Shown here: positions 32,051 to 44,700 of the stretch, piece after piece
How the letters are laid out: every line of letters starts with the position of its first letter
Position numbering within the stretch: position 1 is the first letter of the stretch
Assembly: GCA_003864495.1 (NCBI GenBank)
Contig: ML133401.1
Location: 5,447,189 to 5,511,188, forward strand
DNA: 64,000 nt
Source: Nemopilema nomurai
Taxonomy: Eukaryota > Cnidaria > Scyphozoa > Rhizostomeae > Rhizostomatidae
Direction of reading: 5' to 3'
The notes under the pieces: model-generated
What the model saw: the letters and a program-made list of their open reading frames with translations, nothing else
The model's database searches: none
Told to the model about the DNA's origin: nothing
Position numbers and translations under genes: made by a program

Positions 32051-33244
32051 TTACTTCTTTTTACCTGTCAACCCAGCACCTGCATTGAACTTGAAAAAAA
32101 TGATATCACCATCCTGAACGACATAGTTTTTGCCTTGCTGCGTGTATTTGCCTTTCCCTTTAACTGCACTTTCAGAGCCAAGCTCCTTGAAATCTTCAAA
32201 CTTCATTACCTCTGCCATAATAAACCCCTTTTCAAAGTCTGTGTGGATCTTCCCAGCAGCCTGTGGAGCTTTTGTCCCTTTGAGAATGGTCCAGGCCTTA
32301 ACTTCATCTTTGCCAGCAGTGAAAAAGTACTGTAGCTGCAACTTCTGGAAACCTGTCTTGATGATCTTTGGCAAAGCTGACTGTGCTTTGGATTCTTCTT
32401 GAAACTGCTTGGCTTCTTCTTCTGTCATGTCAACAATTTTCATTTCAAATGCCCCACTAAATGGAATGACAACAGCATCTGGATCATTCTTATCAATCCA
32501 TTCTTTAATTTTTGGCAACCACTTGTTCTTTTTCCTGATGTAATCTTTTTCTGAGAGGTTAACCAAATAGATTACTGGTTTAGCTGTCAACAACAAATGC
32601 TTGTTTAAATATTCTATATCTGTTGCAGTCCAGTGAGTGGCAAAACGAATATGCCTCTTATCTTCTGTTAATGTTTTGAGCAGGGTCTTTAGGAATTCAA
32701 ATTCTTGTAGTCCCTTCTTATCACCTCCTCTAACAACTTTTTTGTCGAGTTCATTAATTCTAGCTGCCAGATACTCTTCATCCTTCAATCTCAATTCATC
32801 TCTGATGGTTTCTAGATCTCTGATTGGATTAACTTCTCCTTCAACATGGGTTACGTCCTCTGCTTCGAAAGCTCTCTGCATATGAAATATTGCATCACAG
32901 GCTTTGACGTGTGACAGAAAGGCATTGCCAAGTCCTTCTCCCTGCGAAGCACCACGAACCAATCCGGCGATGTCCACAACATTTAAAAATGCTGGAGCTT
33001 TACTGGCTGGTTTATGGTACTCGCACAGAAAGTCGTACCTTTCATCAGGGACAGGAACACGGCTGTCATTTGGATCAATCGTACAAAATGGAAAGTTCTC
33101 CGCTGCTGCTTGACTTTTGGTCAACACGTTGAAAAACGTCGACTTGCCTACATTTGGCACACCAACAATGCCACACTTAAGAGAAGTGTTGAATCTGCCA
33201 AGAAGGGGTGCTGGTTTCTCTTCTTCCTTTTTCTTTGGAGGCAT
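32051..33244 (-). CDS. OLA1: Obg-like ATPase 1, single exon
   Basis: 397 residues, the usual OLA1 length (human 396). OLA1 is a cytosolic TRAFAC-class YchF-subfamily P-loop NTPase that prefers ATP, linked to translation and stress responses. Visible motifs: G1 GVPNVGKST at residues 28-36, G3 DIAG at 91-94, the YchF-type NLSEKD in place of the GTP-specific NKxD, and a C-terminal TGS domain ending [14 protein letters not shown]. The open frame continues upstream to 33433, but those 63 residues are unlike the family, and [13 protein letters not shown] is the expected N-terminus. The whole gene has no intron, although it lies among intron-rich genes. It is intact, so it is either an intronless lineage or a functional retrocopy. 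Confidence 0.95.
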   Translation of the reverse strand: MPPKKKEEEKPAPLLGRFNTSLKCGIVGVPNVGKSTFFNVLTKSQAAAENFPFCTIDPNDSRVPVPDERYDFLCEYHKPASKAPAFLNVVDIAGLVRGASQGEGLGNAFLSHVKACDAIFHMQRAFEAEDVTHVEGEVNPIRDLETIRDELRLKDEEYLAARINELDKKVVRGGDKKGLQEFEFLKTLLKTLTEDKRHIRFATHWTATDIEYLNKHLLLTAKPVIYLVNLSEKDYIRKKNKWLPKIKEWIDKNDPDAVVIPFSGAFEMKIVDMTEEEAKQFQEESKAQSALPKIIKTGFQKLQLQYFFTAGKDEVKAWTILKGTKAPQAAGKIHTDFEKGFIMAEVMKFEDFKELGSESAVKGKGKYTQQGKNYVVQDGDIIFFKFNAGAGLTGKKK

Positions 33245-35498
33245 TTTCTTGTAACAGCGCTTGAATTTAAAAACAGATTGGAACTTTAGAAATGGTCTAA
33301 CGGGGACTAGGCCTCTCCCATGCATCCGAGCTAGATCCAAAAGCCACGGCGCAAGCGTACTACCAACGTGGTGCAGAGCAGCCTCGATTCTAAATGCCTC
33401 GTATTGGAATGGGAAGTACAGGTTAGTCCCCAATACGTAATCGAAAAGAAAGACTCCTAGGTATTGCTAATGAACTTAAAAAGAAGGGTTTATGTTAAGG
33501 AGTGTTAAGGAAAACCATCAAAACTTGCATGTTGATAAAAATTTGACTTGTTGTCCAAGTAAGTTGGTATCTTGCTTTGTTAGAACCACGAATTCGAGTA
33601 CCGCAGTAAAATTCTCGCTTGTCGTCATCAGGTTGTAGCTATGTCCCCCAATCATTCTCAAACTTCATGTTTCGCCCTTTCAAACCTTAATGTACAGGCA
33701 TCAAGCCTGCAAAATTCAATCAAGATCAGACTTGTCCCACATTAGGATTTCTTCAGTTATATAGCGGTGTCATGGCATTTCACCAAAGCTGACAATAACA
33801 GGTTTTCTTATTTTAAAAATGCAGTAACTATGAAAGAAATAGTTCTGCTAGGATACTAGCTTTACTTTTGTTTTCTGCAGGTATAAAATGGTGGGATGTA
33901 CATTACCAGAGTTATAATGCAAAGAATATAAAAAAGTATAAAAGACGAAAACTTGCTTGTTTCTTAATGGCCACCAATTAATGGTTTAACCTAAAACATT
34001 ATTAAATTTGAAATTAAGATATTTCAACCAATATAAAGAATATTGACATGAAACTTTGGGAAACTATATCTTTAAAGAAAATTTTTTTACAAAATGAAAA
34101 TGAAGAAAATCTAAGATGGTGTGAGTCAATGCCTCGTTGAATTGATGTAATCTAGTTTTGAAGTTAGTCTTTGTTGAAAGTTCATTAAACAACCTTATAA
34201 TTATTCTGTTTCATTATAATACTGCAGTAAGGTTAAGTGTATGTTCCCAAGTTGTCAATATCATTTCGGTTCGGTCAATAACGGTTCTTGTTTAGAGAGC
34301 AGAGAACTCAGAGTCAGAGGTTTTCTTGATGTGCTTTGGACAGTTGGTATCTGGAACCAATAAGATCTCTGATTTTAATTTCTATATAAATGATTCATTC
34401 CTTTTTGTGAAATAGGAAACTCTCCAAAATTTCTCTGATCAAAATGATATCGCTTATTTCTCCAAAAGCATGCCCGATCTTGTCAGTGTTTTTTGGAAAT
34501 AGAAACCGAAGTTGCTCTAACCTCGCTTGAACAAAATGAAGTAATTGCCAACCCTGAAAAATGCTATCCTTAATCGCTCAGAAAAAACCAAGCAAACACT
34601 AGGGGAGACTAGATGAACATTGAAGGAAAAATAATCGAATCTGAGAAGACTGTGAGACTCTTAAGGATTCATTTTGGACTATAGACTTGATTTCGACCCA
34701 CGCACGACTCTTTGCAGAAAGCTGCAATTTAATTTTCTCAAAATACTAAATATGTTTATTGGGTTCTAGGAGAAAAAAATCCTAGTTCAGAGTTTTGTAT
34801 TTTCAAGTTTTTTTAATTGCCTTTCGATTTGGTACTTTTTCTCTTCCAAATCATTGCAGAAGATGGAAAATCACAAGAACGCACCATAAGGTTTCTCTAT
34901 ATGCAAGAACGTGCCATAAGATAAAACAATTGATATACTAATTCGCTTTTACGATTGGGTAATTGCAAGGTGGACGTTGGTCGCCAAGGCTTCGTATAGA
35001 AATATTCAAAGTACTGAATCGTTTGAATACACCATTGATGCAGAGCATTTTCAAATTACGCTTTTCAAATTATTCGTTGAGAAATCCAAGCAACCAGGCC
35101 CATTTTAGACTAAATCAATAATCTTTTGGGTAAAAAAGGTTTAAAATCTCTTAGACCCCAGACTTGAAATGGTTTACCTAGTTAGCAGAAAATCTGGAAA
35201 GCTTTTTGCTTGAGCACAGAAGTGACAATAGACCATCATGGCTTTGCATTGCATTCAGGATGCACAAGAACATGCCTATCTGCAGAAGATGGAAACCAGG
35301 AAAAATTGAATTCCTACGGATGATTTTACATATTATATGTTAATAGTTGATATTTCAATGGCAAACGAAGAAAATAGAAGATACAGCCGAACATGAAAAA
35401 GGAAATACTGCGGTGCTTGTCTATAGAGAGTTCTGCCTGCCCCGCTTGCCTGCCTGCCTCCTTTTGCCTGCCTCGCTTTGTCAGCCTCTTTTTGGAGA
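33245..35498. other. Intergenic region between OLA1 and the kringle gene
   Basis: It should hold the OLA1 promoter and the 3' UTR of the minus-strand kringle gene. No TATA box or repeat stands out. A TTTATT (AATAAA on the minus strand) lies at 34755-34760. Confidence 0.4.
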
Positions 35499-35704
35499 TC
35501 AAGCGTCCTTAGAGCAGTCCGGCTGCGCAGCGTGTACTTCAGTCGCCGTTCTCTTCTCTCCGTCCTCGTTGACACACCAGCAGTAGCCGGTTGATCCATG
35601 GCATTGTACCTCTTTGTAAGAGCCATCGCTTTCACATTGTGGCAAAAATCTGCCAGGAATCTGCAACTGACTGTCTCGTTCAAGTTCACACTTCGTTATG
35701 TTTC
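35499..35704 (-). CDS. Kringle-GWC gene exon 11: thyroglobulin type-1 domain and stop
   Basis: KCELERDSQL, FLPQCESDGSYKEVQCHGST, GYCWCVNEDG, DC: the CWCV core and six-cysteine pattern of thyroglobulin-1. The protein ends SKDA then TGA. Some thyroglobulin-1 domains inhibit cysteine or aspartic proteases. Confidence 0.94.
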
Positions 35705-38700
35705 CTGTGATCACAAAATAATATATACTTGTCAAAGACTCAGAAAACATTTTACGGATTAACTTGTCTTTTAAAACAACACTATAAATACATTTTTATA
35801 CGAAAGTATTATTGTTTATTATGCTTTAAACCAGGGCTTTCCTATTTACCAGCAGATTTATAGACAGCTGACGTACCCTATATAAAATAAACATATTGAG
35901 GAAAATAAACGTGGCGAAATCATTTAGTGGAAATATAAAATGACAAGTTCATAAAAGGTTCATTTGACCTTAAAGTAAATCAACGGACATAAAGCGCCCG
36001 ATTTAAAATTACACTGCAATTCAATACAATTCAGGCGTGCGGATTGATTGTGAAGTCAAAGTGATCACATGGGGCCGCATCGTCTCTTATCACACCCCAC
36101 GCAGCGATATATGAAGTGATCACATGAACTCTGCTGTTCTCAACCTTGATTGGATGGCTAAGAGTGTCTATTTTTAGGTGGCCCAGTCCCCTGAGCTAAG
36201 CTGGATTTTAACTCCGTTGATTTACTTTAACAGTGACCGATTAAGAAATAACAGCGAATATTGTCTGAAAACAAGAGCTCTTTGACCAAGACAAAATGAC
36301 ATCTTGTTGCGAAAGAGGGGACTTTGACGATTCATGCATATATTTGCTGCACAATATGATGAAATATCAAATCATTTATAATAAATCCTTCGGGTTAACT
36401 AGCATACCTTGATGGAGAAATATAAGCACCTACAGGTATTGATTGACAAAGGAGCATTTAAATAGGAAGTCGGCTTTAGTTTGTTACGAACAATGAGCAG
36501 TGGTGCTAGCAGGCCTTACTTGGTGAGCAGTTTGGTTGTTCAAATCTGACACTAGTGCCTTCAATTTTTGCTCCATTTTCATCGACGCACCAACAATAGC
36601 CAGTTGACCCATGGCACTGCACAGGTTTGTATGAGCCATCGTCCTCGCATTGTGGCACATATGCACCTGGCATCAGTACAGTGCCGTCGCGTGCCATTTG
36701 GCATTTCGTCTTTTGTCCTAGATTTATGAAAAGTCCACCGTAAAAGCAGGTAAATTAACAAACACGTTTGGGAGGCATATCTCTTATCACATCATAAAGT
36801 TTAAAGAACTCATGCCTAATCGAAAGATTTACCTCGCTCTGATAGAGTGCTGGGCTAATTCTAAACTCGAGCGAAACATTGCCCTCCATCTATGAACGGC
36901 TTTCACCCATCTTCTCTATTGCATGACATTTAAAACTAGACTTATTTATTAATTATTATTATTATTTATTATTATTTATTATTTAATTATTTATTCACAA
37001 GTAGTAGCTGTGCTCAAAACGACGCTGGTAATTTGTCACAGCACAAACGTACCGTCTTTGCACTCTCCCTTGAAAGCTTCCTCGAGACTTGAGTTTTTGC
37101 ACTTCCCTATCTCGAACAGGCAATCATTATCGTACGTGTTTCCATCACTTCCACAAGTGGGATCCAAATTTCGCGGACATGGCTTCTCACACTCTGCAAA
37201 AAGAAAAATTAATTTACAAGGGAAAAATAGACAAGGCTCAACTCCTCTTCATTACTATCGAAATTAACGAAATTCAAGATCTGAGACAAAGAGCTGAAAT
37301 GACATTGTACACCAATTATGCCATGAATACGAACGAGGCCAAATGCCGAGAAAGCTTTTTTCCAAGTCATCTTTGGCCTTTTCCACCACCAAAAACTATT
37401 TCTCATTCGGAAACATCCCATGGCAAATTGGATGATGGCCCTCTTTGAATAATATTGATGAAAAACAAGCAGTCCAATATTCTACCCATTGACTATACTC
37501 GATGGCAGGATAATTTTTACATGACCCTTTACCAAAATAACCACAAGATACATAGTACTATCCTCGCGTAAGTTATTAAAAAGGCAGTAAATGATTCGGA
37601 ATTCCCCCTGACATTCATTTCAATTCGAACATTGTTCTCCCAGATACCTAACTGCAATATCATTGGGCACTTTCCGAAAAAACCTGTTAAGCTTGTTCTA
37701 TACGCCCTCCAAACTGGTTTATACCTGTTTACGATTAAAGGGTCCGTCGCATTTACAACGATTCCTACTCCGCTACCAGTATGACCCAAAAATAAGCCGA
37801 TGAGTATTGGTGACAAACACTCTTTAGTGCTTAATCTCTATGATAACAATCATAATATACAGTCGTACCGTCTTTGCAAGGTCCCTGTTTTGCCACTGAG
37901 ATACGTTTCTTTAGCAAGCACGATTCGTATTTGAGGATGCATTCATTCGCATAGTCCTTGCCATCACTTCCACACACCGGCTTGAAGATCAGCGGACAGG
38001 CCTTTTGGCAAACACACTGGGGCTCTCCGGCAGAGATGTCGCATTCACCAAATTCACATGACTGAAACAAACAGTTGTCTATGGAAGACAAACAATAAGT
38101 TAGGTAAATAAGAAATATAAAGAGCGTCAATTCATTCAGAAAGTTTCGCAGCCATGCATACAAATGCAATCACAAATCCTTGATGATTTACGGAAATTGG
38201 TGTCCTCGTTATTTCTGACTGGCTTCAGAAACTGCCAATATGATAAGACTGCCAGATATTGATAAAGAGCAAAGATGTTTATCAAGCAGTTTCTCAGGTT
38301 GATCTAGTTCACTAAGCGCCAAAGTTATCTTGTAACCTTATAAGTTGTCACGGGCCTAGTGAGTGCCACTGTCGCCATATTTGACATTTCGCAACACAGT
38401 ACCTGACTGCATATGAAAATGACAACTTCAATTATGATCAAAATGGCAGTGATTACTCATGCCCAGTAAACATTTTCACCTGGATCCTTTATCTCTATTA
38501 CCACCCTCTTCTTAAACTCTATAACTGCAATATCAGCGTCATAAATTCTTGATTCTGCTGGGTTGATATCCACCGAATGCTCTACGTCATTGAAGAAGTC
38601 GCCATTTTTAATCCAAGTATCTCCTTTTCCGTCTTCGTAGCACCAGCCTCGATTCCACACAGCCTCTATGAGGTATCTGTTTGGCCTCAACTTGGCTGTC

Positions 38701-41700
38701 ACCTTGAGCTGGTATGGAATAGAGCCGTCGACAGCAGTGGGATTTCTCACAATGGCTGTGGCCACGGTCGTGTCCGGGCAGTCTTGTAACTTCACACAGT
38801 AGATCGCTTCGCGCAGTTTCAAAACAAGACACGATCCTGGAACAGCTACTGCGGACGATGTGGCATTAAGTTTGACATTTCCCTTCACATAAATCGGCTG
38901 CTCACCACTTGCACCGCCTCGTCCTAAGAACAAAAAAGAAACTAGCAACTCTTTCTATTATTAACGGCATTTGGTTATGTATTTCCATAATCAGTTTCAG
39001 GACAAATTTGAAGTACCCAGCAGGGAGGGACTCAAGGCTTTATTTACCACCAAAAATCATAAGAGTCCATATCACCATTGGTACATAGTGAAAAAGAAAT
39101 CTAGAACCAAAACATTGAGTTAAAGCATGAAATGAAAATATCATCATATAACATGTTTGGTCATATAACAGTAATTTAACTTCATATTCATAGTGAATTA
39201 ACTTTATATCATATTTGATTTTCTAGCTGGTTGTTGTAGCATGAAGACGCTTCGCACCTTTTGAGCATTCTGGCTTCTCGAATCTCACTTCGCTTCCTTC
39301 CTTCTTCTTTCCGTTTTCATCGACGCACCAGCAGTAACCAGTGGAACCGTGACATTGGACCTCCTTGTATGAGCCGTCACCTTTGCATTGTGGGACAAAC
39401 GCTCCCAGTAAAGGCATTCGCTGTCCGTTAATTATTGGAAACTTAGCCAACACTTTTTGCTTCTTTAACTCGCAAGGCCCTGTCACTGTATCAAAAAAGA
39501 CGAAGAAAAATCATTTAAGATATATAATATTTTACAAAAAAATTATCAACTTCTAAAACCTTTCTTTAAAAAGTTTTAATTTAATCTTGTTCAATAGCTT
39601 CCAACAAATCATGTTCAATGATTTTTTTTATCTCAACTGTATCTTCTGAGTATGCAAGAATGTGCAGACTTAGAAACGTTTGTTTGAGAAAAGATATCAA
39701 AGCTTGGTGACTGCAATTGTAATGCACATGAAAAGACAGACTTTCAGAAAGCCGTCATGAAGCTTACGTTAAGTCTTACAAACGTAGAAAACTTTGACTT
39801 TCAAAAAATGGATAAAGAAATATGCGGCATCTTATATAGCAACCACCACGTGAACTCAGCTTTCATGTTTCAAACAGAGATTATGGTCTTATTGGTTACA
39901 CGTATAGGCCCTAAAATACTCAAACGGACAGGCAAAAATACTCATTGGTTTGCCCATTGCTAAAATTGGCACACAGACCATAACTCTATTTTTCAAGATT
40001 TTGAAATTTGATGTTTCTGCATTTGCCACAAAATATTACTTTTCATAATTCAGCAATGATTGGAACTTGGAAAATGCTTTAGATGGACTGTTAAAGGGAA
40101 TTATTTAACTCAAATCTTTCTTACACGAATGGTCTTTATAAGAATAAACAAGAGAATACGTAGTAAAATGAGAAATCAAAGTAACAAGAAGCACCAAAAT
40201 AAAAATCCTACGTTTATCATTTTGCTGGCAACTTCCTTGCTTTGCAACTGATATCAAATTCTTCAATGAGCAGGACTCGTACTTCAAGAGGCACAGATTT
40301 GCGTACGTCTTTCCATCAGATCCACAAACTGGCTTGAATATCAAAGGACAGCCAAGAATGCAGACACACTTTGGAGAGCCATCGTCCGACATCTGGCACT
40401 CTCCATAATAGTCGCATTTCACCTCGCTACAGTTTCCTACAGACATAACAAATACGATAAAAGATTTTAGTAGCGTGCGAGACATCAAACTTACTAAAAG
40501 CTGTTGTACTTCGGAGGCGATGCTTTATCAATAATTGAAACAGAAACACGTTGGAATTTCCACGAGCTTCTGAGACAAGAAGAAAGGGGGGTGAAATGGA
40601 TTGTTCTCGCTTTGAAGGCTGGCGTTCAATAGGCATCTTGCTAAAACAGTACATAAAGTAGCATCTACTTTTCGTTTCGATGGATTCATTTTCTATGCTG
40701 GGTTAAAAAAACCATTTCCTTCAAATATCAGGTACCCTTGACTCTGTTTAGAATACAGTCACTGTTGCTCACACATTCTTACTATACATTCTCTTCTTAA
40801 AAGTAAGCAGCGAAATACCAGGCAAAAGCAAATTTCCTGTGACCAACATTCCAGAAAACACAGCAGCCAGGATTAGATACAGGGGCGGTATTGGGAACCA
40901 AAATGACACGCCCTCATGCGTTAGTTTACTTTGGCAACGGGAGGGTGGGGGGGGGGGGGTGTTGTTTTATAGGTTTGAAACCAAAGGCATAAGGAAAAAT
41001 GAATACTTTCAGATTTCTCATAATTCTAGTGTTGAAGCTACGAAGCAAAAGTCTTACCATAATCTTTCAGCACTGGCTTGACGAATTTCTTGACATCAAT
41101 ATCTTTTTTGTACAGGCCTCCTTTCCCAGCATCAACAGTAATTGAGTGCTCTACATCATTGAAGAAGTCGCCTTCGCGAATCCATTCTTTTGAACCACTC
41201 GAGGAAGCGTGGCACCAGCCTCTATTCCAAACAGCCCCGATGAGATATCTGTTAGGTTGTAGCTTCTTGTTTACATACAGACTGTAGTTAATAGCACCAT
41301 CTTTTATCTCAGGATTCGGCTCCACAATTTTGGCTATAGTTGTATCTGGACAGTTTTCCGTTTCAATGCAGTAGATGGCTTCTTTGAACGTGACAACGAG
41401 GCAAGATTCACCCTCCTTGCTATTGTCATAATCTGCCAACTTCACCTTTCCCTCGACACGTATAACCCCTGAATCTGACAACGGGCCTAAAGAAAATTTG
41501 ATTTCTAATTCAGTTTAGGTTTATTCGCACCGCTAACTCTCTTTAAATATTTTTTTTTCTTAAATTGCAGTCATCATCTGCACCTCTATCCCAAACAAAA
41601 TTGGATAAATGCCTAATTCTTTAGATTTCGTCAGGTACCCTCTATTGCAAGCCAAAGAACTTATATTAATAATGCCGCTTACTTTTTAAGAAAAAACTTA

Positions 41701-44700
41701 ATCCTTAGCTATTAGAGTATAAATCATCTTGGTAGTATCTTGGTAGCGAATTCCTCTAAATAGCTAGAGGGCCTTTTTAAATGTAAACAAAACATGATTT
41801 GCTTTCACACGTGAAACTCCTTTTAAGGGTAAACCTTAAACGTTAGACTAGCAAACCGAATTATACACTTCCGATATTGCCCGCTACCATCTACACCTCT
41901 CGCCATAGTCGAGCAGAAAACCAGAGTTAAAACCTTTTTAAGATCAAGCAAGAACTAGCAAGAGTTGCCGACGGTCTAACAACAGATACGTTCCAGAGCA
42001 ATATGAAAAATTGATTTTCTTCTTCGACCTTACCGGGCACACACATCGGTACGGTGCAGTACTCCCATCTGACGTCCGGAGCCGTGGTATAGCACCAGGG
42101 GCCTTCGGACTCTCCATCCGGGTTTCTACAGTAGTCCTCGGATAGACCGGCGTGAATATAATTATCCGCTGTCCTAATGTGTTTATGCGGCGCTTGCTCG
42201 TCCCATCTCTGGCATTTCAAACCATTTTTTGTTGTGGCAACATTGCCACGGTATTCTTTGCCCAAAACCGTCTCTTTGCATGTATCTAGAAAAAAAATTG
42301 AGTGTCAATACAATACGCGAAATATACCGACAAGTAAATTATATTTTGGAAACAAGCAGTAAAATTGTCGATTCTTACTGCCAGCTACACCAACTAGCAT
42401 TTAGCGTTTGAAGTGATTTAGATGATTTAACAAAAATATTTTACTACTTACAACACAGGGACTCTGATACAAGTTCCTGTCAGCCAAATGAATATATAAT
42501 ATATACTATGTTACGAATATCATGTTTCAAGGATAACACAAACATATCAAATTTTTTACATTTAGTTAGGGTGCTTATAATGTTTTGATCTATAGCAAGC
42601 ATGAATCACTCTCACCAGAAAGTCATTAACTATTGAAATGGATGTTTAAACGCCCCTTCAATAATGCAACCCATTTCAAAACGTACGAAGGCCAATTCTA
42701 CAGTGTAATTTTTCATGTTTTCTGAGGCATCTGACGATTCGTCTGCTGGCGTTTGTAACTGGTGACCCAGCGCATAAACGTTTTAAAAATTTCCTGCTTT
42801 GAAGCCAAAGAAAACCACAACTCTGGTTCATGTGCTTAGATTTCCGCTTTGCTTAATATTTTGATCCTTTATTAAATACAAAAAGAATAGGAATATTAAG
42901 AATATTAGAAACTTTTTTGGGGCCAACTGAGGTCGAAACTCTTAGGTGGCTTTTAGGCCCGAGCCCAGTAGGCCATGGTTAAATGCATCACTGAAGGAAA
43001 TTTTCTTGTCCTATAGAACAAATGACTTTACCACTTTGCTTTTCTGAAATTTACCGACCGGAAGGACAAGAATCAAAGATCGTCCTTGCGAAGTATCCAG
43101 GACAGAGATATGCCAGAACATAGCTGTCAGAATTCGATGTCTTGTCTAAGTTGACAACATATGACCTTTGAGTGTGGGAATTATCACGAAAATTGCTGCA
43201 ATGACGTACGAGAACATTTCCCATCCCACGTTTTTCCCTAAAATATTTACCAGCGGGCAACAGCGCAAATGCCCTGTCTTGCATCATCACAGGACAGGGA
43301 ACTATGGCTTGTTTAAATCGAGTCAGTGCTAATGGCTTTTTCTCGCACAATGTTTCATTTGATTCTTAAACTGCAATGTCAATAACACAGGGCCTCTTTC
43401 GTGCTAAAAATATCTTTGCGGCATACCAACAGGCTTGATGTTATTTACTGGAGACTGTTTTGACAGTAAATATTCCAGTTTATTTTAACTACAGTCCTCA
43501 TTCCTTCAACGTGGTCAGATTGCTGGTTAGATTGTCATTTCCTTGCCTGGTTGTTGGCACAATGATCTCTACTTAAACAAAATGTTTTTACAGAATCTTG
43601 CAACAATAGTCCAGTGTCAATAGAAGGTGGTCAATTTCTTGGTGATAGCCCAATGAACCGGGGGTGCGGGAAGAAAGGCTCTGTTCTCAAACAATTTGGT
43701 AATTGTTAGCCACTTCCGGCAACGTATCTTTTCTTCTCTTGCACATAGTCCTGGACAAAGTAAAGGAAGTGACTTGGACAAGACCCGGGGCCCCTGCAGC
43801 AACATGACATAAACCAAACGTATCCCAACAATTGACAATATACAAGCTGCCTTCAAACCTTAAAGAAGTTTTTGCCCTAGTTGCACCTGAATTAGGTCTT
43901 AAAGAACTGATCAATGAGAAGCTGTTCCATAGCTCCTTGTAACATTTTTTACGATGCCTTACGATGTAACATTTTAACTTTAGTGCAATTTTACTTTTAG
44001 ATCTTTTCACGTACAAATCAAAGCAGTACCTCAAACATCATATGAGTTTTCTGCTGTTGCTGTGGTTAACTTGGTTCAAGTACGGTCTGGCTAAGGCTTG
44101 GTTTAGCTTCGATTTAAACTTCGTTTGGGATTTGCTTTGGTCATGTTTAGGCCGGTTATAAAACAATGGCAACGTAGTGCTTTTATCCTTAAAACACATT
44201 TGAATGCCAACCGTTTCGGAGACATTGACTTGCATGTACATAGCTTATCATAAAAACTGGGCTTGTCCATTGAAATTGTTTTAGTGCAAGGGTATATGAT
44301 TCAATTTACAGAACCATGACAAATACCATACAGACTCTATTACTATTATTGCTGAAAACTTCTAAAACTTAAGATTTATATAGCCAAGGCTTGTATCTAA
44401 TCGACAGCTTGAATTTCAATCTACCTGAAATTTGCAATGAATACCGTTTTCAGGCTTTCATTCAAGAAGTTGTGGGTACTTTTCGCTTTCATACCACCAA
44501 AAAATGATTCACCAAATACTCGCTATTTGCCAAATAGCGCTGTCTTTCTTTGGGTTTTAGCCACCGTGGGTCCCACATTGGCAGTTTTGGTATAATCTCA
44601 GGCTGGAAGTTAAAAACCTCATCAACACTGCCAGCCAAGAAGTCGAACGAACTGTAGACACGTGACAAAATTTAGGCGGTAATTCGACTCACCGGAAACA

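Noticed and set aside
32637..33289. Plus-strand open frames of 69-91 residues
   Set aside because: They are shadows of OLA1 on the opposite strand.
33245..33433. 63-residue in-frame N-terminal extension of OLA1
   Set aside because: Not like the OLA1 family, and the internal [13 protein letters not shown] is the typical N-terminus.
43051..44034. Minus-strand frames inside the intron between the kringles
   Set aside because: No acceptor in usable phase and no module-like cysteine pattern, unlike the real exons.
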